A DNA stretch of 47,352 nucleotides from Candidatus Lokiarchaeota archaeon (GTDB lineage: Archaea > Asgardarchaeota > Thorarchaeia > Thorarchaeales > Thorarchaeaceae). Of this stretch, positions 36,775-45,467 are shown one piece after another. The stretch is taken from NCBI GenBank assembly GCA_014730275.1, contig WJIL01000089.1:1-47352 (forward strand). Reading direction: 5' to 3'. Below the pieces are notes generated by a model that had not been told where the DNA came from, ran no database searches, and worked only from the letters and a program-made list of their open reading frames with translations. A program made the translations under genes and the position numbers. Position 1 is the stretch's first letter. Each line of letters opens with the position of its first letter.

Positions 36775-37021
36775 ATGGCTCAATTTGATGCATTTGCTAG
36801 TGTGCAAGAAAAGATAGCATCCACGTCGAGTACGAATTCGAAAGCAGATTTCCTTTCTGAGTGGTTCAAATCTCTCAGTCCTGATGGAATCGGGACTCGC
36901 CCTTCGATTTGCCAGAATTATTTCCATTAGAGAAGATAAGGGCCCCGAAGATGTCACAAATATTGGTCAGCTTCGATGAATATTCGATAAGCAATTCAAG
37001 TATGAAGCCAGAAGCCAATGA
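36775..37021 (+). pseudogene. Remnant of ATP-dependent DNA ligase with a large internal deletion
   Basis: From the ATG at 36775 the frame reads FDAFASVQEKIASTSSTNSKADFLSEWFKSLSPDG, the N-terminal DNA-binding-domain opening of archaeal/eukaryal ligase (F..A....KI..T.SR..K...L...F..L.P.). At about 36888 similarity shifts by one frame into ESGLALRFARIISIREDKGPEDVTNIGQLR, the ligase C-terminal motif VI block (LALRFPRF..IREDK.PEDATT). It continues, after an in-frame TGA at 36976-36978, with IFDKQFKYEARSQ and a stop at 37019-37021. About 500 central codons, including the catalytic Lys motif, are missing. The gene is dead. The 36660-36774 stretch upstream holds no other gene. Confidence 0.8.
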
Positions 37022-37099
37022 CTTCGGTTTGTGAACTAAAAGAATTGCAAGGTAGGCTTAAGAGGGTCAAAGTGAATAATCGATTGGGAGCTCGCCGCA

Positions 37100-37738
37100 A
37101 TGATGGAGGAACCAGATTCGGGCAAATCCAATTTGAATCCGTACCTCAGATACTATGTACATGGCTTGCTATGGTCGATTATTCAGCAAGTTCTTGGAAT
37201 AGGATGGTTAATCATAGTTATTCCTTTGATTCAAATCGGCCTTCTCTTTGGTTTGATACTCGGTTTCGCATTGCTATTCTATGGTATGGGGTATCTAAAT
37301 CAAGGATTGATTGGAATCATATGGAATGGGAATCAAAGTGAGGATTGGAAGGTTGTTGTTTTTCACGGCTTCACGCTTTTTCTTATCCTAGCTACCTTGC
37401 ATATACCCCTGAGCCTCTTCTTTGGTCCGTTAGTCCTCGCACGGACTTCGGGTCTTCCAGGTGCCATAGTTTTCATGATATTCGCCTTCCTAATGTACCC
37501 GATTGCAGATGGTCTTATTGCCAAAGGCGTAGGAAGTGCGTTTGTAGATGATGAATCTTCAAAGGGCTATTTCCCTACTGTTAATCGCCCTGAAGACATT
37601 GAAAGAGAGGCTGGGCCCCTTACCAAATGCCCATACTGTGAAGAGTTGTTTCCCTATAGAGATGATCACCTTTCTGAAGATGGTATAGCAACATGCCAAC
37701 ACTGTGGAGCTTCAATAAAGGATCCTCGTTATGAGTAA
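37100..37738 (+). CDS. Membrane protein with C-terminal zinc ribbon
   Basis: 212 residues. Four or five TM segments fill ~20-150 (LLWSIIQQVLGIGWLIIVIPLIQIGLLFGLILGFALLFYGMGY, VVFHGFTLFLILATLHIPLSLFFGPLVLA, IVFMIFAFLMYPIADGLIA). The tail carries a four-cysteine ribbon, CPYC-x(~20)-CQHCG. The membrane part recalls DUF4013-like proteins. The ribbon is presumably cytoplasmic. Function unknown. Confidence 0.8.
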   Translation: MMEEPDSGKSNLNPYLRYYVHGLLWSIIQQVLGIGWLIIVIPLIQIGLLFGLILGFALLFYGMGYLNQGLIGIIWNGNQSEDWKVVVFHGFTLFLILATLHIPLSLFFGPLVLARTSGLPGAIVFMIFAFLMYPIADGLIAKGVGSAFVDDESSKGYFPTVNRPEDIEREAGPLTKCPYCEELFPYRDDHLSEDGIATCQHCGASIKDPRYE

Positions 37739-37904
37739 ATCTAGTGTTGTGCACTCCAACAGAGAATCGAGGAAGTGGGGCTAGGATAAGAGAAGTAACT
37801 AAAGTGGAATTCATTTTGCAGTAGATACTGAGACAATGAAGGCGAAAATGGAGTAGTTTAATACTTGCAGGGTTGAACTTATCGATATGCTTTAGATTAC
37901 GTGT

Positions 37905-37910
37905 AGGAGG
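37905..37910 (+). promoter_or_regulatory. Strong Shine-Dalgarno for the TGT-like gene
   Basis: AGGAGG sits 6 nt before the ATG at 37917, one of the best ribosome sites in the window, and fixes the start. The rest of 37739-37904 shows only AT-rich promoter-like sequence. Confidence 0.7.
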
Positions 37911-37916
37911 AAACTA

Positions 37917-39053
37917 ATGGGCAAAAAGGGAAATCCCCCTCTCTCTTCGCTCGTTCCCAAGCACCATTTTGCCGGTTTAAGCTTCTTCCGACAACCTCCC
38001 CTGGTAAACTGGAAATTCACCGATTCTGTTCTTTTCACGGCTTATGATTTCTATCGAACAAGCAGTTTTTGGGTAGAAAGAGTGATTCGCCAAGGAATGA
38101 CGCTCAAGCAAGCTCTAATCGATATGGGCTTTCCAAAAGAGAACAGATCACTGGCCGATACCGGAGTGTTCTCGATAGAAGCCAGAAAAGCTGGAATTGC
38201 TAGGGAGTTAGGTATTGAACCCGATATTGAGCTAACAAATGAACAAATTTTCCATGCCTATTCGGTGTCCGGTGCGGACCTTTTTGTATCGCCGGACGAA
38301 ATCGTTGTTCCCGATGATGGGAAAGAAGAAGTCAATGAGAAAATATCGACAATCAAAGACAATTTCCTTGACCTACTGGAAATCGTACCCCCATCTAAAG
38401 TTCTGGCTGTGATTCAGGCCCCAGATGAACCGACCGCCCAAGAACTGTTTGATTTCTACAAATCACACGGAATCACAACATTTGCTGCTGGTGGACTGAT
38501 CCCTTTGTGGAAATCAAGCGCTAAGAAGCTTCGAGACATGTTGCAGTACATCAGGGAACTCACCGATGGCTACTGGCTCCATGCCTTCGGACTCCCACGA
38601 ATCAGGTTACTGCCCTACTACATTCATATGATTGGCATTGATTCTGTTGATAGCAGCATGTTGCTGTATCTATCAGCCAAAAAGCGTTACCTAGAAGGGT
38701 TGAAAGCTATACCCGTTCGCAAAGCCGATTTCAGCAAATGCCAGTGTTCCGGATGTTCCAGTATGAAAAAGAAACCAGTTGCTCACAGCTATCAGTTCTT
38801 CATAAATCTCTATATCCACAACGTTCACGCTGCGACAAACTTAGCTTTGGAATCACAAGAAAAGTCCAAACTGGATAATTATATTGACAAGGTTGCTGAA
38901 TATAGACAAAAACGACGAAAGAAGAAAGAGACTCGGCAGAAGCGAAAAATACCACAAAACGCATGGATGAACGCCAAGACCCTCCATCGAGAAAAATACA
39001 TGACTAAAAAGAAGAAAGTGGATTCCAAAGAGAAAGCAAAACGCAGACCGTAG
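37917..39053 (+). CDS. Divergent tRNA-guanine-transglycosylase-like protein
   Basis: 378 residues with a degenerate TGT plan: LADTGVF (D81) in place of the substrate-binding DSGGFQ; AAGGLIPL (~191-197) in place of GGLAVGE; LHAFGLPRIRLLPYYIHMIGIDSVDSSM (D242, D245) in place of H..G.G.P......GIDxFDC; then a zinc site CQCSGC (C275, C277, C280) with H301 in YIHNVHAATNL, matching C.C..C...HN of TGT. A very basic tail (~325-378, KKK/RRKKK) follows. There is no PUA domain, so it is not a standard archaeosine TGT. Options are a paralog acting on another RNA or on DNA (DpdA-like proteins are TGT relatives that modify DNA). No 7-deazaguanine biosynthesis gene is nearby. Confidence 0.75.
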   Translation: MGKKGNPPLSSLVPKHHFAGLSFFRQPPLVNWKFTDSVLFTAYDFYRTSSFWVERVIRQGMTLKQALIDMGFPKENRSLADTGVFSIEARKAGIARELGIEPDIELTNEQIFHAYSVSGADLFVSPDEIVVPDDGKEEVNEKISTIKDNFLDLLEIVPPSKVLAVIQAPDEPTAQELFDFYKSHGITTFAAGGLIPLWKSSAKKLRDMLQYIRELTDGYWLHAFGLPRIRLLPYYIHMIGIDSVDSSMLLYLSAKKRYLEGLKAIPVRKADFSKCQCSGCSSMKKKPVAHSYQFFINLYIHNVHAATNLALESQEKSKLDNYIDKVAEYRQKRRKKKETRQKRKIPQNAWMNAKTLHREKYMTKKKKVDSKEKAKRRP

Positions 39054-39106
39054 GCTTTATAGGCCTCTCTTGTCCGCAAAATCATGTATAGCTGGTGTGA
39101 CCGAAA

Positions 39107-39496
39107 ATGTGGTTCGAAATTAGTTTAATCCCCTTTGTTGTAATCGTCGTGCTGTTCGTTATCTTCTTTATCGTTCAGGAAGGTACGACTTGGCAGAAAC
39201 ATAAATATCTGGGTCCATTCGCAAGATTCATTCAAGCGTCAGCAGCACGAGGGTTCTTCACCTTTCTCATTCTAACCATAATGAGTATTCCAGCAGTCCT
39301 TGGTGTAATGCAGGGATTCTGGATTGATCGATTCATAAGTGGTAATTTGCCATCAGGAAACACATTTGTTGTCAATACTCTGCTCCTTATGTTTCTGATT
39401 TTGGCGATGATGCTCCCTGTAATGTGGGGTAGATTCAGAGCCTGGCGTCAAGCTGTTAGAGCCAAGTCAGAAGTAAAAATCAGATCTTCAACGTAG
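39107..39496 (+). CDS. Small membrane protein, three TM segments
   Basis: 129 residues. Hydrophobic segments are ISLIPFVVIVVLFVIFFIV, GFFTFLILTIMSIPAVLGVM and TFVVNTLLLMFLILAMMLPVMW; the C-terminus is basic. It follows the TGT-like gene by ~50 nt on the same strand. I do not recognise a family. Confidence 0.75.
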   Translation: MWFEISLIPFVVIVVLFVIFFIVQEGTTWQKHKYLGPFARFIQASAARGFFTFLILTIMSIPAVLGVMQGFWIDRFISGNLPSGNTFVVNTLLLMFLILAMMLPVMWGRFRAWRQAVRAKSEVKIRSST

Positions 39497-39523
39497 AAAG
39501 TCCGGCAACCACAGCCGGCTTTC
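39496..39523 (+). terminator. Hairpin at the 3' end of the small membrane protein gene
   Basis: GAAAG-T-CCGGC (39496-39506) pairs with GCCGG-CTTTC (39514-39523) around a 7-nt loop: 10 bp with one bulged T. It begins on the last base of the stop codon. No long T-run follows, so termination is possible but unproven. The remaining 39524-39687 shows no gene. Confidence 0.4.
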
Positions 39524-39729
39524 TAGTCGGTTTGATTGGAATCTAGCACAGCTATGGATTACAATTCACGCCAGCTGTATAGGTTTCTCAAATACATCTA
39601 ATATATAGTGTATCCGTACTTTTGTTGTCTGAGAAAGAGACTGATTGCTATCCAATCAGATTCCATGTTTTAGTATCAAGAGCAAACGTTTATTATGGAT
39701 TTTAACAATTGTTAACATATTCTGGGGAT

Positions 39730-41838
39730 ATGCCGTTGGATGCTAAAGAACACAGAACAACAAACAAACTCATCAACGAAACTAGCCCGTACCTACAACA
39801 ACATGCACATAATCCAGTAAATTGGTACCCTTGGGGCGAAGAAGCCTTCAAGAAAGCCAAAGAAGAGGACAAACCAGTTTTCCTTTCAATTGGCTATTCC
39901 ACCTGTCATTGGTGCCATGTGATGGAAGAAGAATCATTTGAGGATGAAGAAGTCGCCGATTTGCTCAACGAGAACTTCGTATCAATTAAGGTGGATCGTG
40001 AAGAAAGGCCTGATATCGATGGACTGTACATGCAGGTAGCTCAGATGATGACTGGAAGAGGAGGATGGCCATTGACAATCGTGATGACTCCAGGCAAGGA
40101 CCCATTCTTTGCTGCCACCTATATTCCGAAGGAATCTCATCACAGCAGGCTTGGAATGGTCGACCTTCTTCCAAAACTGGCTGAAGTCTACGAGACCGAA
40201 CATGAGAAGATAGAATCCACGATAGCGAAGGTGAAAACTCGTCTGAATCAGATGCAGCAAGGAGTCTCCAGTGATATCCCAGATAGAAGCGTAATCGACG
40301 CTGCAACAGGGAAACTTTCAAACAGATTCGATGAAGACCACGGGGGTTTCGGAGTGGCCCCTAAATTCCCATCTGCCCAGAATCTAATGCTGCTCCTTAG
40401 ATCTTGGAAGCATAATGATGACGAATGGCATCTGCATATGGTTGAGAGAACATTACAACAAATGAGGAAAGGAGGTATCTATGACCAGATTGGATTCGGC
40501 TTTCACAGATATTCAACAGATAGGAAATGGCTACTACCTCATTTCGAGAAAATGCTTTACGATCAAGCGATGCTAGTCTATGCCTTAATTGAGACATATC
40601 AAGCAACAAGCAATGAATACTATGCTGACATAGCAGCAGAAACCATCGAGTATGTACTAAGAGAAATGACATCAGAGGAGGGGGGTTTCTTCTCGGCTCA
40701 GGATGCAGATAGTGAAGGAGAAGAAGGAAAATTCTACATTTGGTCAATTGATGAGACAGAATCGATTCTAAACAAACAAGAATTCGAAGTTGCTACGCAG
40801 TTATACGGGATTCAGGAAAAAGGTAATTTTCTCGACGAGGCCACCCGAAAGAAAACAGGCAAGAATATTCTCCATGTCAACAAAGAGTCAAAGGAAGTAG
40901 CAAAGGCGCTCGGAATCGACGAAAACGAGATTCAAGATACTATTCAGACCATAAACACGAAGCTACTACGGCGTAGAAAAGAGAGAGTTACCCCTCTCAC
41001 CGATGACAAGATACTCGTAGACTGGAATGGGCTTATGATTGCTGCATTGGCTAAAGCCGGAAGAGTACTGAACAATTCTAAGTATCTAGAAGCAGCCAGA
41101 AAAGCAACAGATTTCATACTGAAGGAGATGAGAACAGAAGAAGGAGGGCTATATCATCGGTATCGTCAATCCGAAGCTGACATAGATGCCTACTCTACTG
41201 ATTATGCATTTCTAGTGTGGGGCTTGATTGAGTTGTATGAAAGCACGTTCGATCCAAATTACCTCTCGATATCAAAGCAGCTTCTGACATTTTTGGAAAC
41301 ACATTTCTGGGATGAAGACAATGGAGGTTTCTACTTGAGTGCTGATTTCTCAGAGGAGCTTATGGTAAGACAGAAACCAGCATTTGACGGTTCACTGCCC
41401 TCAGCTAATTCTGTTGCAGCCTATGTCTTCCTGCGGCTTGCGAGACTGCTGGGAAATTATGAATTGGAGAATGTCGCAGAAGAGATTCTAGCTGCTTTTG
41501 GGAAACAAATAGAGGCAAGACCTACTTCACACACAATGATGCTGGTCGCGCTCGAGTATCTTCTGGGCATGTCACGAGAAGTGGTTTTGGTTGGAACACG
41601 CAATAGCCAAGATCTACAGGCGATGATTAGCGCACTTCAGCAAAAATTTCTGCCTTCAGTTTCGGTACTCGTCAAGGATGATGAAAGCATCTCAGAAAAG
41701 CTTGCTTCGGTTGCCCCATTTACAGAACACTTTGATTCTGTCAATAAGCAGGCAACAGCCCACGTTTGTATTGATCAGAATTGTAAGCTTCCAACAACCA
41801 ATCTCGATGAGATGCTGTCCTCAGTAAAAGCCAAGTAA
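39730..41838 (+). CDS. YyaL/SPATA20-type thioredoxin-domain protein (DUF255)
   Basis: 702 residues from the ATG at 39730; a TTG at 39709 in frame is closer to the TATA-like GTTTATTATGG (39688-39698) than a start should be. The N-terminal domain has [29 protein letters not shown], then the thioredoxin motif [10 protein letters not shown] (C59-H-W-C62), [10 protein letters not shown] and [12 protein letters not shown] long alpha/alpha-barrel region follows ([70 protein letters not shown]). Members occur in all domains; the biochemical role is not settled. Confidence 0.95.
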   Translation: MPLDAKEHRTTNKLINETSPYLQQHAHNPVNWYPWGEEAFKKAKEEDKPVFLSIGYSTCHWCHVMEEESFEDEEVADLLNENFVSIKVDREERPDIDGLYMQVAQMMTGRGGWPLTIVMTPGKDPFFAATYIPKESHHSRLGMVDLLPKLAEVYETEHEKIESTIAKVKTRLNQMQQGVSSDIPDRSVIDAATGKLSNRFDEDHGGFGVAPKFPSAQNLMLLLRSWKHNDDEWHLHMVERTLQQMRKGGIYDQIGFGFHRYSTDRKWLLPHFEKMLYDQAMLVYALIETYQATSNEYYADIAAETIEYVLREMTSEEGGFFSAQDADSEGEEGKFYIWSIDETESILNKQEFEVATQLYGIQEKGNFLDEATRKKTGKNILHVNKESKEVAKALGIDENEIQDTIQTINTKLLRRRKERVTPLTDDKILVDWNGLMIAALAKAGRVLNNSKYLEAARKATDFILKEMRTEEGGLYHRYRQSEADIDAYSTDYAFLVWGLIELYESTFDPNYLSISKQLLTFLETHFWDEDNGGFYLSADFSEELMVRQKPAFDGSLPSANSVAAYVFLRLARLLGNYELENVAEEILAAFGKQIEARPTSHTMMLVALEYLLGMSREVVLVGTRNSQDLQAMISALQQKFLPSVSVLVKDDESISEKLASVAPFTEHFDSVNKQATAHVCIDQNCKLPTTNLDEMLSSVKAK

Positions 41839-42022
41839 CATTGGAGAAATGTAGGAAAGTGTAGCGGTAAGTCCGGTTCAGTTTCTCTAAATCCACAAGA
41901 TATATTGGGTGGATGAAAAACTTGAATGGACAAGTATGCGGGCGGCGGTTTACGCTGAGACTGATTATTTGTTATCTAACAATAGGCCCTCAAACAGAAT
42001 CTCCCATCAGATGTGATACCCA

Positions 42023-43159
42023 ATGAACATCCGTCGGAAAAGCGATGGCAAACCGGGATTCACCTTTCCATTGCCGACGTATTTCCTGGCTAAACTCGTG
42101 CATAGTTATCCCCAAGTTGGAGATGCCCTACATGGTTTAGAATCGCGATACTTGAATTCCAAATTGACAAAAACTAGAATCAAGAAGCCAATCTATGTAG
42201 TAGGACTCGCGCGAGCAGGCACTACAATTACGACACAGATGCTTGGGGAACATAACAAGATAGCAACGCACACATATCTGAACATGCCTATGCCATATCT
42301 TCCCTACTGGTTTCGAAGGCTGGTGAGTAATACATCAATCATGACACAGCCAACCGAAAGACTCCATAAGGATGGACTTATGGTAACCAGGGATAGCTCA
42401 GAAGCCGTTGAAGAAATATTCTGGCAGAGATACTTCCAAGAAACACTGGAGGAAGATAAATCCAGCATTGTCAAATATAATGGGGGCGATACGGCATTTG
42501 AGAGATTCTACAAGAGCCACATTAAGAAACTCTTGCTGTCTCAAGGAGCTAGTCGATATGCCTGCAAGAACAATTACAATGTTGCTAGAATGAAGTATAT
42601 ACAGGGTTTGTTTCCTGATGCGAAATTTGTCATTCTTGTAAGGAATCCATTCAGCCATATCGCATCACTTGCAAAACAAGACATGGTCTTGGAACGACTA
42701 AGGCATGAAAACCCCCTTCTTCAAGATTGGACCAAAATAATCGGGCACAGAGACCTAGGCTCGTGGAAGATATGCATCAACTTGAACGATGGAGATACTG
42801 TAAGATCAATTAGGAAACTCTGGAGCGAAAATGACACATATGTCAAAGGATGGGCCTTATACTGGAGTCATATCTACCGACACATCCAAAACAGACTCCA
42901 GCATGATAAGAAGTTGAATAGGAACTCATTGCTCGTAAACTACGAAACACTCTGCAAATCACCAAAGCATGTGATAGATGGCATATTCAAGCATATAGAA
43001 ATGAATGATAGAGACTTTATACGAGTGAGAGAGAAATATTCAGAATTACTACATGAACCCGGGTACTATAGCGTTGAATTCTCTGAGAAGGAGAAAAAGG
43101 ATATCATAGACGCAACCGGTAGTACTGCAAGAGAATTTGGATATGATTTAGCCGTTTGA
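42023..43159 (+). CDS. PAPS-dependent sulfotransferase family protein
   Basis: 378 residues. YVVGLARAGTTITTQML (61-68 core) is the 5'-phosphosulfate-binding loop, and FPDAKFVILVRNPFSHIASL (~198-215) is the 3'-phosphate-binding region with R and S. LLVNYETLCKSPKHVIDGIFKHIEM near the C-terminus is the usual 'YE.L...P..' helix. It would transfer sulfate from PAPS to a sugar, protein or lipid. There is no signal or TM segment. It lies ahead of two surface-protein genes, so surface glycan sulfation is plausible but unproven. The 41839-42022 stretch before it holds nothing I recognise. Confidence 0.85.
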   Translation: MNIRRKSDGKPGFTFPLPTYFLAKLVHSYPQVGDALHGLESRYLNSKLTKTRIKKPIYVVGLARAGTTITTQMLGEHNKIATHTYLNMPMPYLPYWFRRLVSNTSIMTQPTERLHKDGLMVTRDSSEAVEEIFWQRYFQETLEEDKSSIVKYNGGDTAFERFYKSHIKKLLLSQGASRYACKNNYNVARMKYIQGLFPDAKFVILVRNPFSHIASLAKQDMVLERLRHENPLLQDWTKIIGHRDLGSWKICINLNDGDTVRSIRKLWSENDTYVKGWALYWSHIYRHIQNRLQHDKKLNRNSLLVNYETLCKSPKHVIDGIFKHIEMNDRDFIRVREKYSELLHEPGYYSVEFSEKEKKDIIDATGSTAREFGYDLAV

Positions 43160-43272
43160 AGTGGACTAATGAACATACAATACGGTTTAGCATTCGGCTT
43201 GCTCGAAGAGTATGGATTAATTATGCCCTCGTTCTGACTGATAACACTAGCCTTAATACTCACGACAAAAAA

Positions 43273-43286
43273 GTCGCATTTGCGAC
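43273..43286 (+). repeat. Perfect short inverted repeat upstream of the SBP-like gene
   Basis: GTCGCA-TT-TGCGAC, 33 nt before the ATG at 43319. It could be an operator or a leader hairpin. It also argues that an in-frame ATG at 43280, inside the repeat, is not the start. Confidence 0.35.
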
Positions 43287-43318
43287 ACCTTGGATACCAA
43301 GCCAGAGTGCTGATTTCG

Positions 43319-45466
43319 ATGACTAGCAAACGATACACAACAGTAGCTTTTCTTCTTGTAATGATAGGACTTCTTCCTGCGATAACTACAATCACAATCG
43401 ACTATCAAGTCACCACTCAGATACGCGCAGCAAAGGGTCAGTTCGTCGACTCAGAGTTGCCGCTCATATTTCATGAAGGAACTGTGGAGAGCATATCAGT
43501 GGAGGAATATGAGTCGATTGACGAAGCGTTGACAGCACTCAATAACGGCGAAGCAGACATCTTCGGTCATCCGATTAATGATTCCGATTATTCACTTGTA
43601 GATTCATATCCTAATATTGAGAAGCAATGGGCGTACGACAACTGGATTTACACAATGGCCATCAATACCAGATTCTATCCACTGGAAAACGTCTATCTTC
43701 GAAGAGCCATCGCCTACGGGATTTCCAAACTAGATATCGCCGAAGACGCCATGAACAACACTGTCGAGCCAGTAGATTTTGCCACTCCTATCACCAACGA
43801 GTACTCAATAGAGCGTGGAGAAGGCGGTAGATACTACGAACACGACTTGGCAAACGCAACAGATATGCTTGCTTCTGCGGGCATGTTGGATGTTGATGAC
43901 GATGGTCTAGTCGAGGCACCAAATGGTAGCGAGCTTTGTTTGGATCTCTGGTACCCGAATGATGTACCAGGACTTTTTGATACAGCGCTTCTGATTTCAA
44001 ATAACTTGCTAGACATAGGAATTAACAACACTCCAATTGGTATGAGCAAATCGATTCTGCAGTCCGAAATCAGAAACCATAATCAGACATACAGTCTTGC
44101 GCTCTATCATCAAGAGCTTCCTCCGTATAGTCTTCAATGGATTTCAACCACATTCAAAGATGAAAACCGCTTTGTGCCGGGAGAGAACATTGCCAATATC
44201 GATAATAGCCAGCTGAACGATATAGCGGCAGAATACGAGGATAACCTAGAGCTCTCGAAAGTAGAAACAATTGGTCAGGAAGCCATGAGAACGGTCAGAG
44301 ACTTGTGCCCGATTATACCACTTTTCGAAGAAGAATGGCTTTCAGTCTATTCCGATGTCAACTTCGATGGTTGGATAAATGAGACTAATAGCGGAAGCTT
44401 CAGCATATGGAACCCAATTTCTGTGCAACCTAAAGGTTCACGAAGTGAGCTCCGGATAGCAGTACTTCCTTCATTTTTCGGCGAATTTTTCACCTCGCTT
44501 AATCCTTTTGATTCCAGCTCCCCTATAGATCACAACTGGATTGCTAGAGACTTTTTCAATCCATATCTGTTAGTATTTGACAGCCCTCTCGCCACATTGC
44601 CAAATGGAAAACCAGTCCCAAGACATGCCACATATTGGGAGATGCTTTTTCTGGGCCAAATTCCAGATATCAACAGCAGCCAAGCGAGGGCTAGGTACTA
44701 TTTGGATCCTTCTGCAAATTGGACGGATGGAGAACAGATTAATGGACAGGATTATAGTTTCACGTATTCCTACTACTCTAATTACTCACTGATAGAAAAC
44801 GCGGGGCTTATAGATTCAGTGAAAGTTGCTGGAGATTACAAAGCCGGTGTTACATACAATGCCAAGGATATATTCGCGTATCGAAAGCTTGGTGAGCTTC
44901 CAATCCTCCCGCGGCACATTATCGAAGGCATGTCTCCAACCAACTGGAACTTGTCTGTGGATACTTTTGTTGGGTCAGGCCCGTATATGATTTCCAGTTT
45001 TAACCCGGGAGAATCATTAGTGCTTGAGAAAAATGCAAACTACTATCCAGCAGTTGATACCGAGCCACCTGTTCTTGTTTCCAAAACAGTAATTCCGGAC
45101 GATCCTATACCCACTGAAAGCGTACTCATTCGCGTAATACTCGATGACAAGAGCAGAATCACGAATGTGACATTAGAATACATCTACCAAGTGGGCAATA
45201 TCAATTTCACAGAATCCGAGTCCATGATTGAGACTCCTTCTGGTTTTGAGGGCACAATTCCGGCACGAGCAACAGCGACCTCAGTCTTCTATGAGATAAA
45301 AGCCACAGATTCTTGGGGAAACTCTGCAGTAATACTGAAGGGATCGTATGCACGTGCTATTGAGGGCAACAACAATGGAATTCAGACCACTCTGCTGGTT
45401 GCAATAGCTGTTATCGGGGTCATATCGCTCACTGTGGTGGTCATAGCTCTGAAGTACAGGAAGTAA
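43319..45466 (+). CDS. Surface-anchored SBP-family-5-like protein with rearranged domain order
   Basis: 715 residues from the ATG at 43319 (MTSKRYTTVAFLLVMIGLLP, signal peptide). The first half reads like the second lobe of a peptide-binding protein (SBP_5): IDEALTALNNGEADIFG, NVYLRRAIAYGISKLDIAEDAM, DLANATDMLASAGMLDVDDDG. The second half reads like the first lobe: LRIAVLPSFF, NWTDGEQINGQDYSFTY, VGSGPYMISSFNPGESLVLEKNANYYP. So the lobes appear in swapped order, or two truncated copies are fused. A ~90-residue Fn3/Ig-like domain (ITNVTLEYIYQVGN, SVFYEIKATDSWGN) and a C-terminal TM (LLVAIAVIGVISLTVVVIALKYRK) follow. No permease genes are adjacent. Confidence 0.75.
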   Translation: MTSKRYTTVAFLLVMIGLLPAITTITIDYQVTTQIRAAKGQFVDSELPLIFHEGTVESISVEEYESIDEALTALNNGEADIFGHPINDSDYSLVDSYPNIEKQWAYDNWIYTMAINTRFYPLENVYLRRAIAYGISKLDIAEDAMNNTVEPVDFATPITNEYSIERGEGGRYYEHDLANATDMLASAGMLDVDDDGLVEAPNGSELCLDLWYPNDVPGLFDTALLISNNLLDIGINNTPIGMSKSILQSEIRNHNQTYSLALYHQELPPYSLQWISTTFKDENRFVPGENIANIDNSQLNDIAAEYEDNLELSKVETIGQEAMRTVRDLCPIIPLFEEEWLSVYSDVNFDGWINETNSGSFSIWNPISVQPKGSRSELRIAVLPSFFGEFFTSLNPFDSSSPIDHNWIARDFFNPYLLVFDSPLATLPNGKPVPRHATYWEMLFLGQIPDINSSQARARYYLDPSANWTDGEQINGQDYSFTYSYYSNYSLIENAGLIDSVKVAGDYKAGVTYNAKDIFAYRKLGELPILPRHIIEGMSPTNWNLSVDTFVGSGPYMISSFNPGESLVLEKNANYYPAVDTEPPVLVSKTVIPDDPIPTESVLIRVILDDKSRITNVTLEYIYQVGNINFTESESMIETPSGFEGTIPARATATSVFYEIKATDSWGNSAVILKGSYARAIEGNNNGIQTTLLVAIAVIGVISLTVVVIALKYRK

Positions 45467-45467
45467 G

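Noticed and set aside
36769-36957. 62-codon minus-strand frame in the 36.7-37.0 kb gap
   Set aside because: It is antisense to the clear DNA ligase remnant and shows no recognisable domain.
37917-39053. Naming the TGT-like protein as archaeosine TGT or DpdA
   Set aside because: There is no PUA domain, the substrate motif is altered, and no preQ0 or DNA-modification genes are nearby; only the superfamily is supported.
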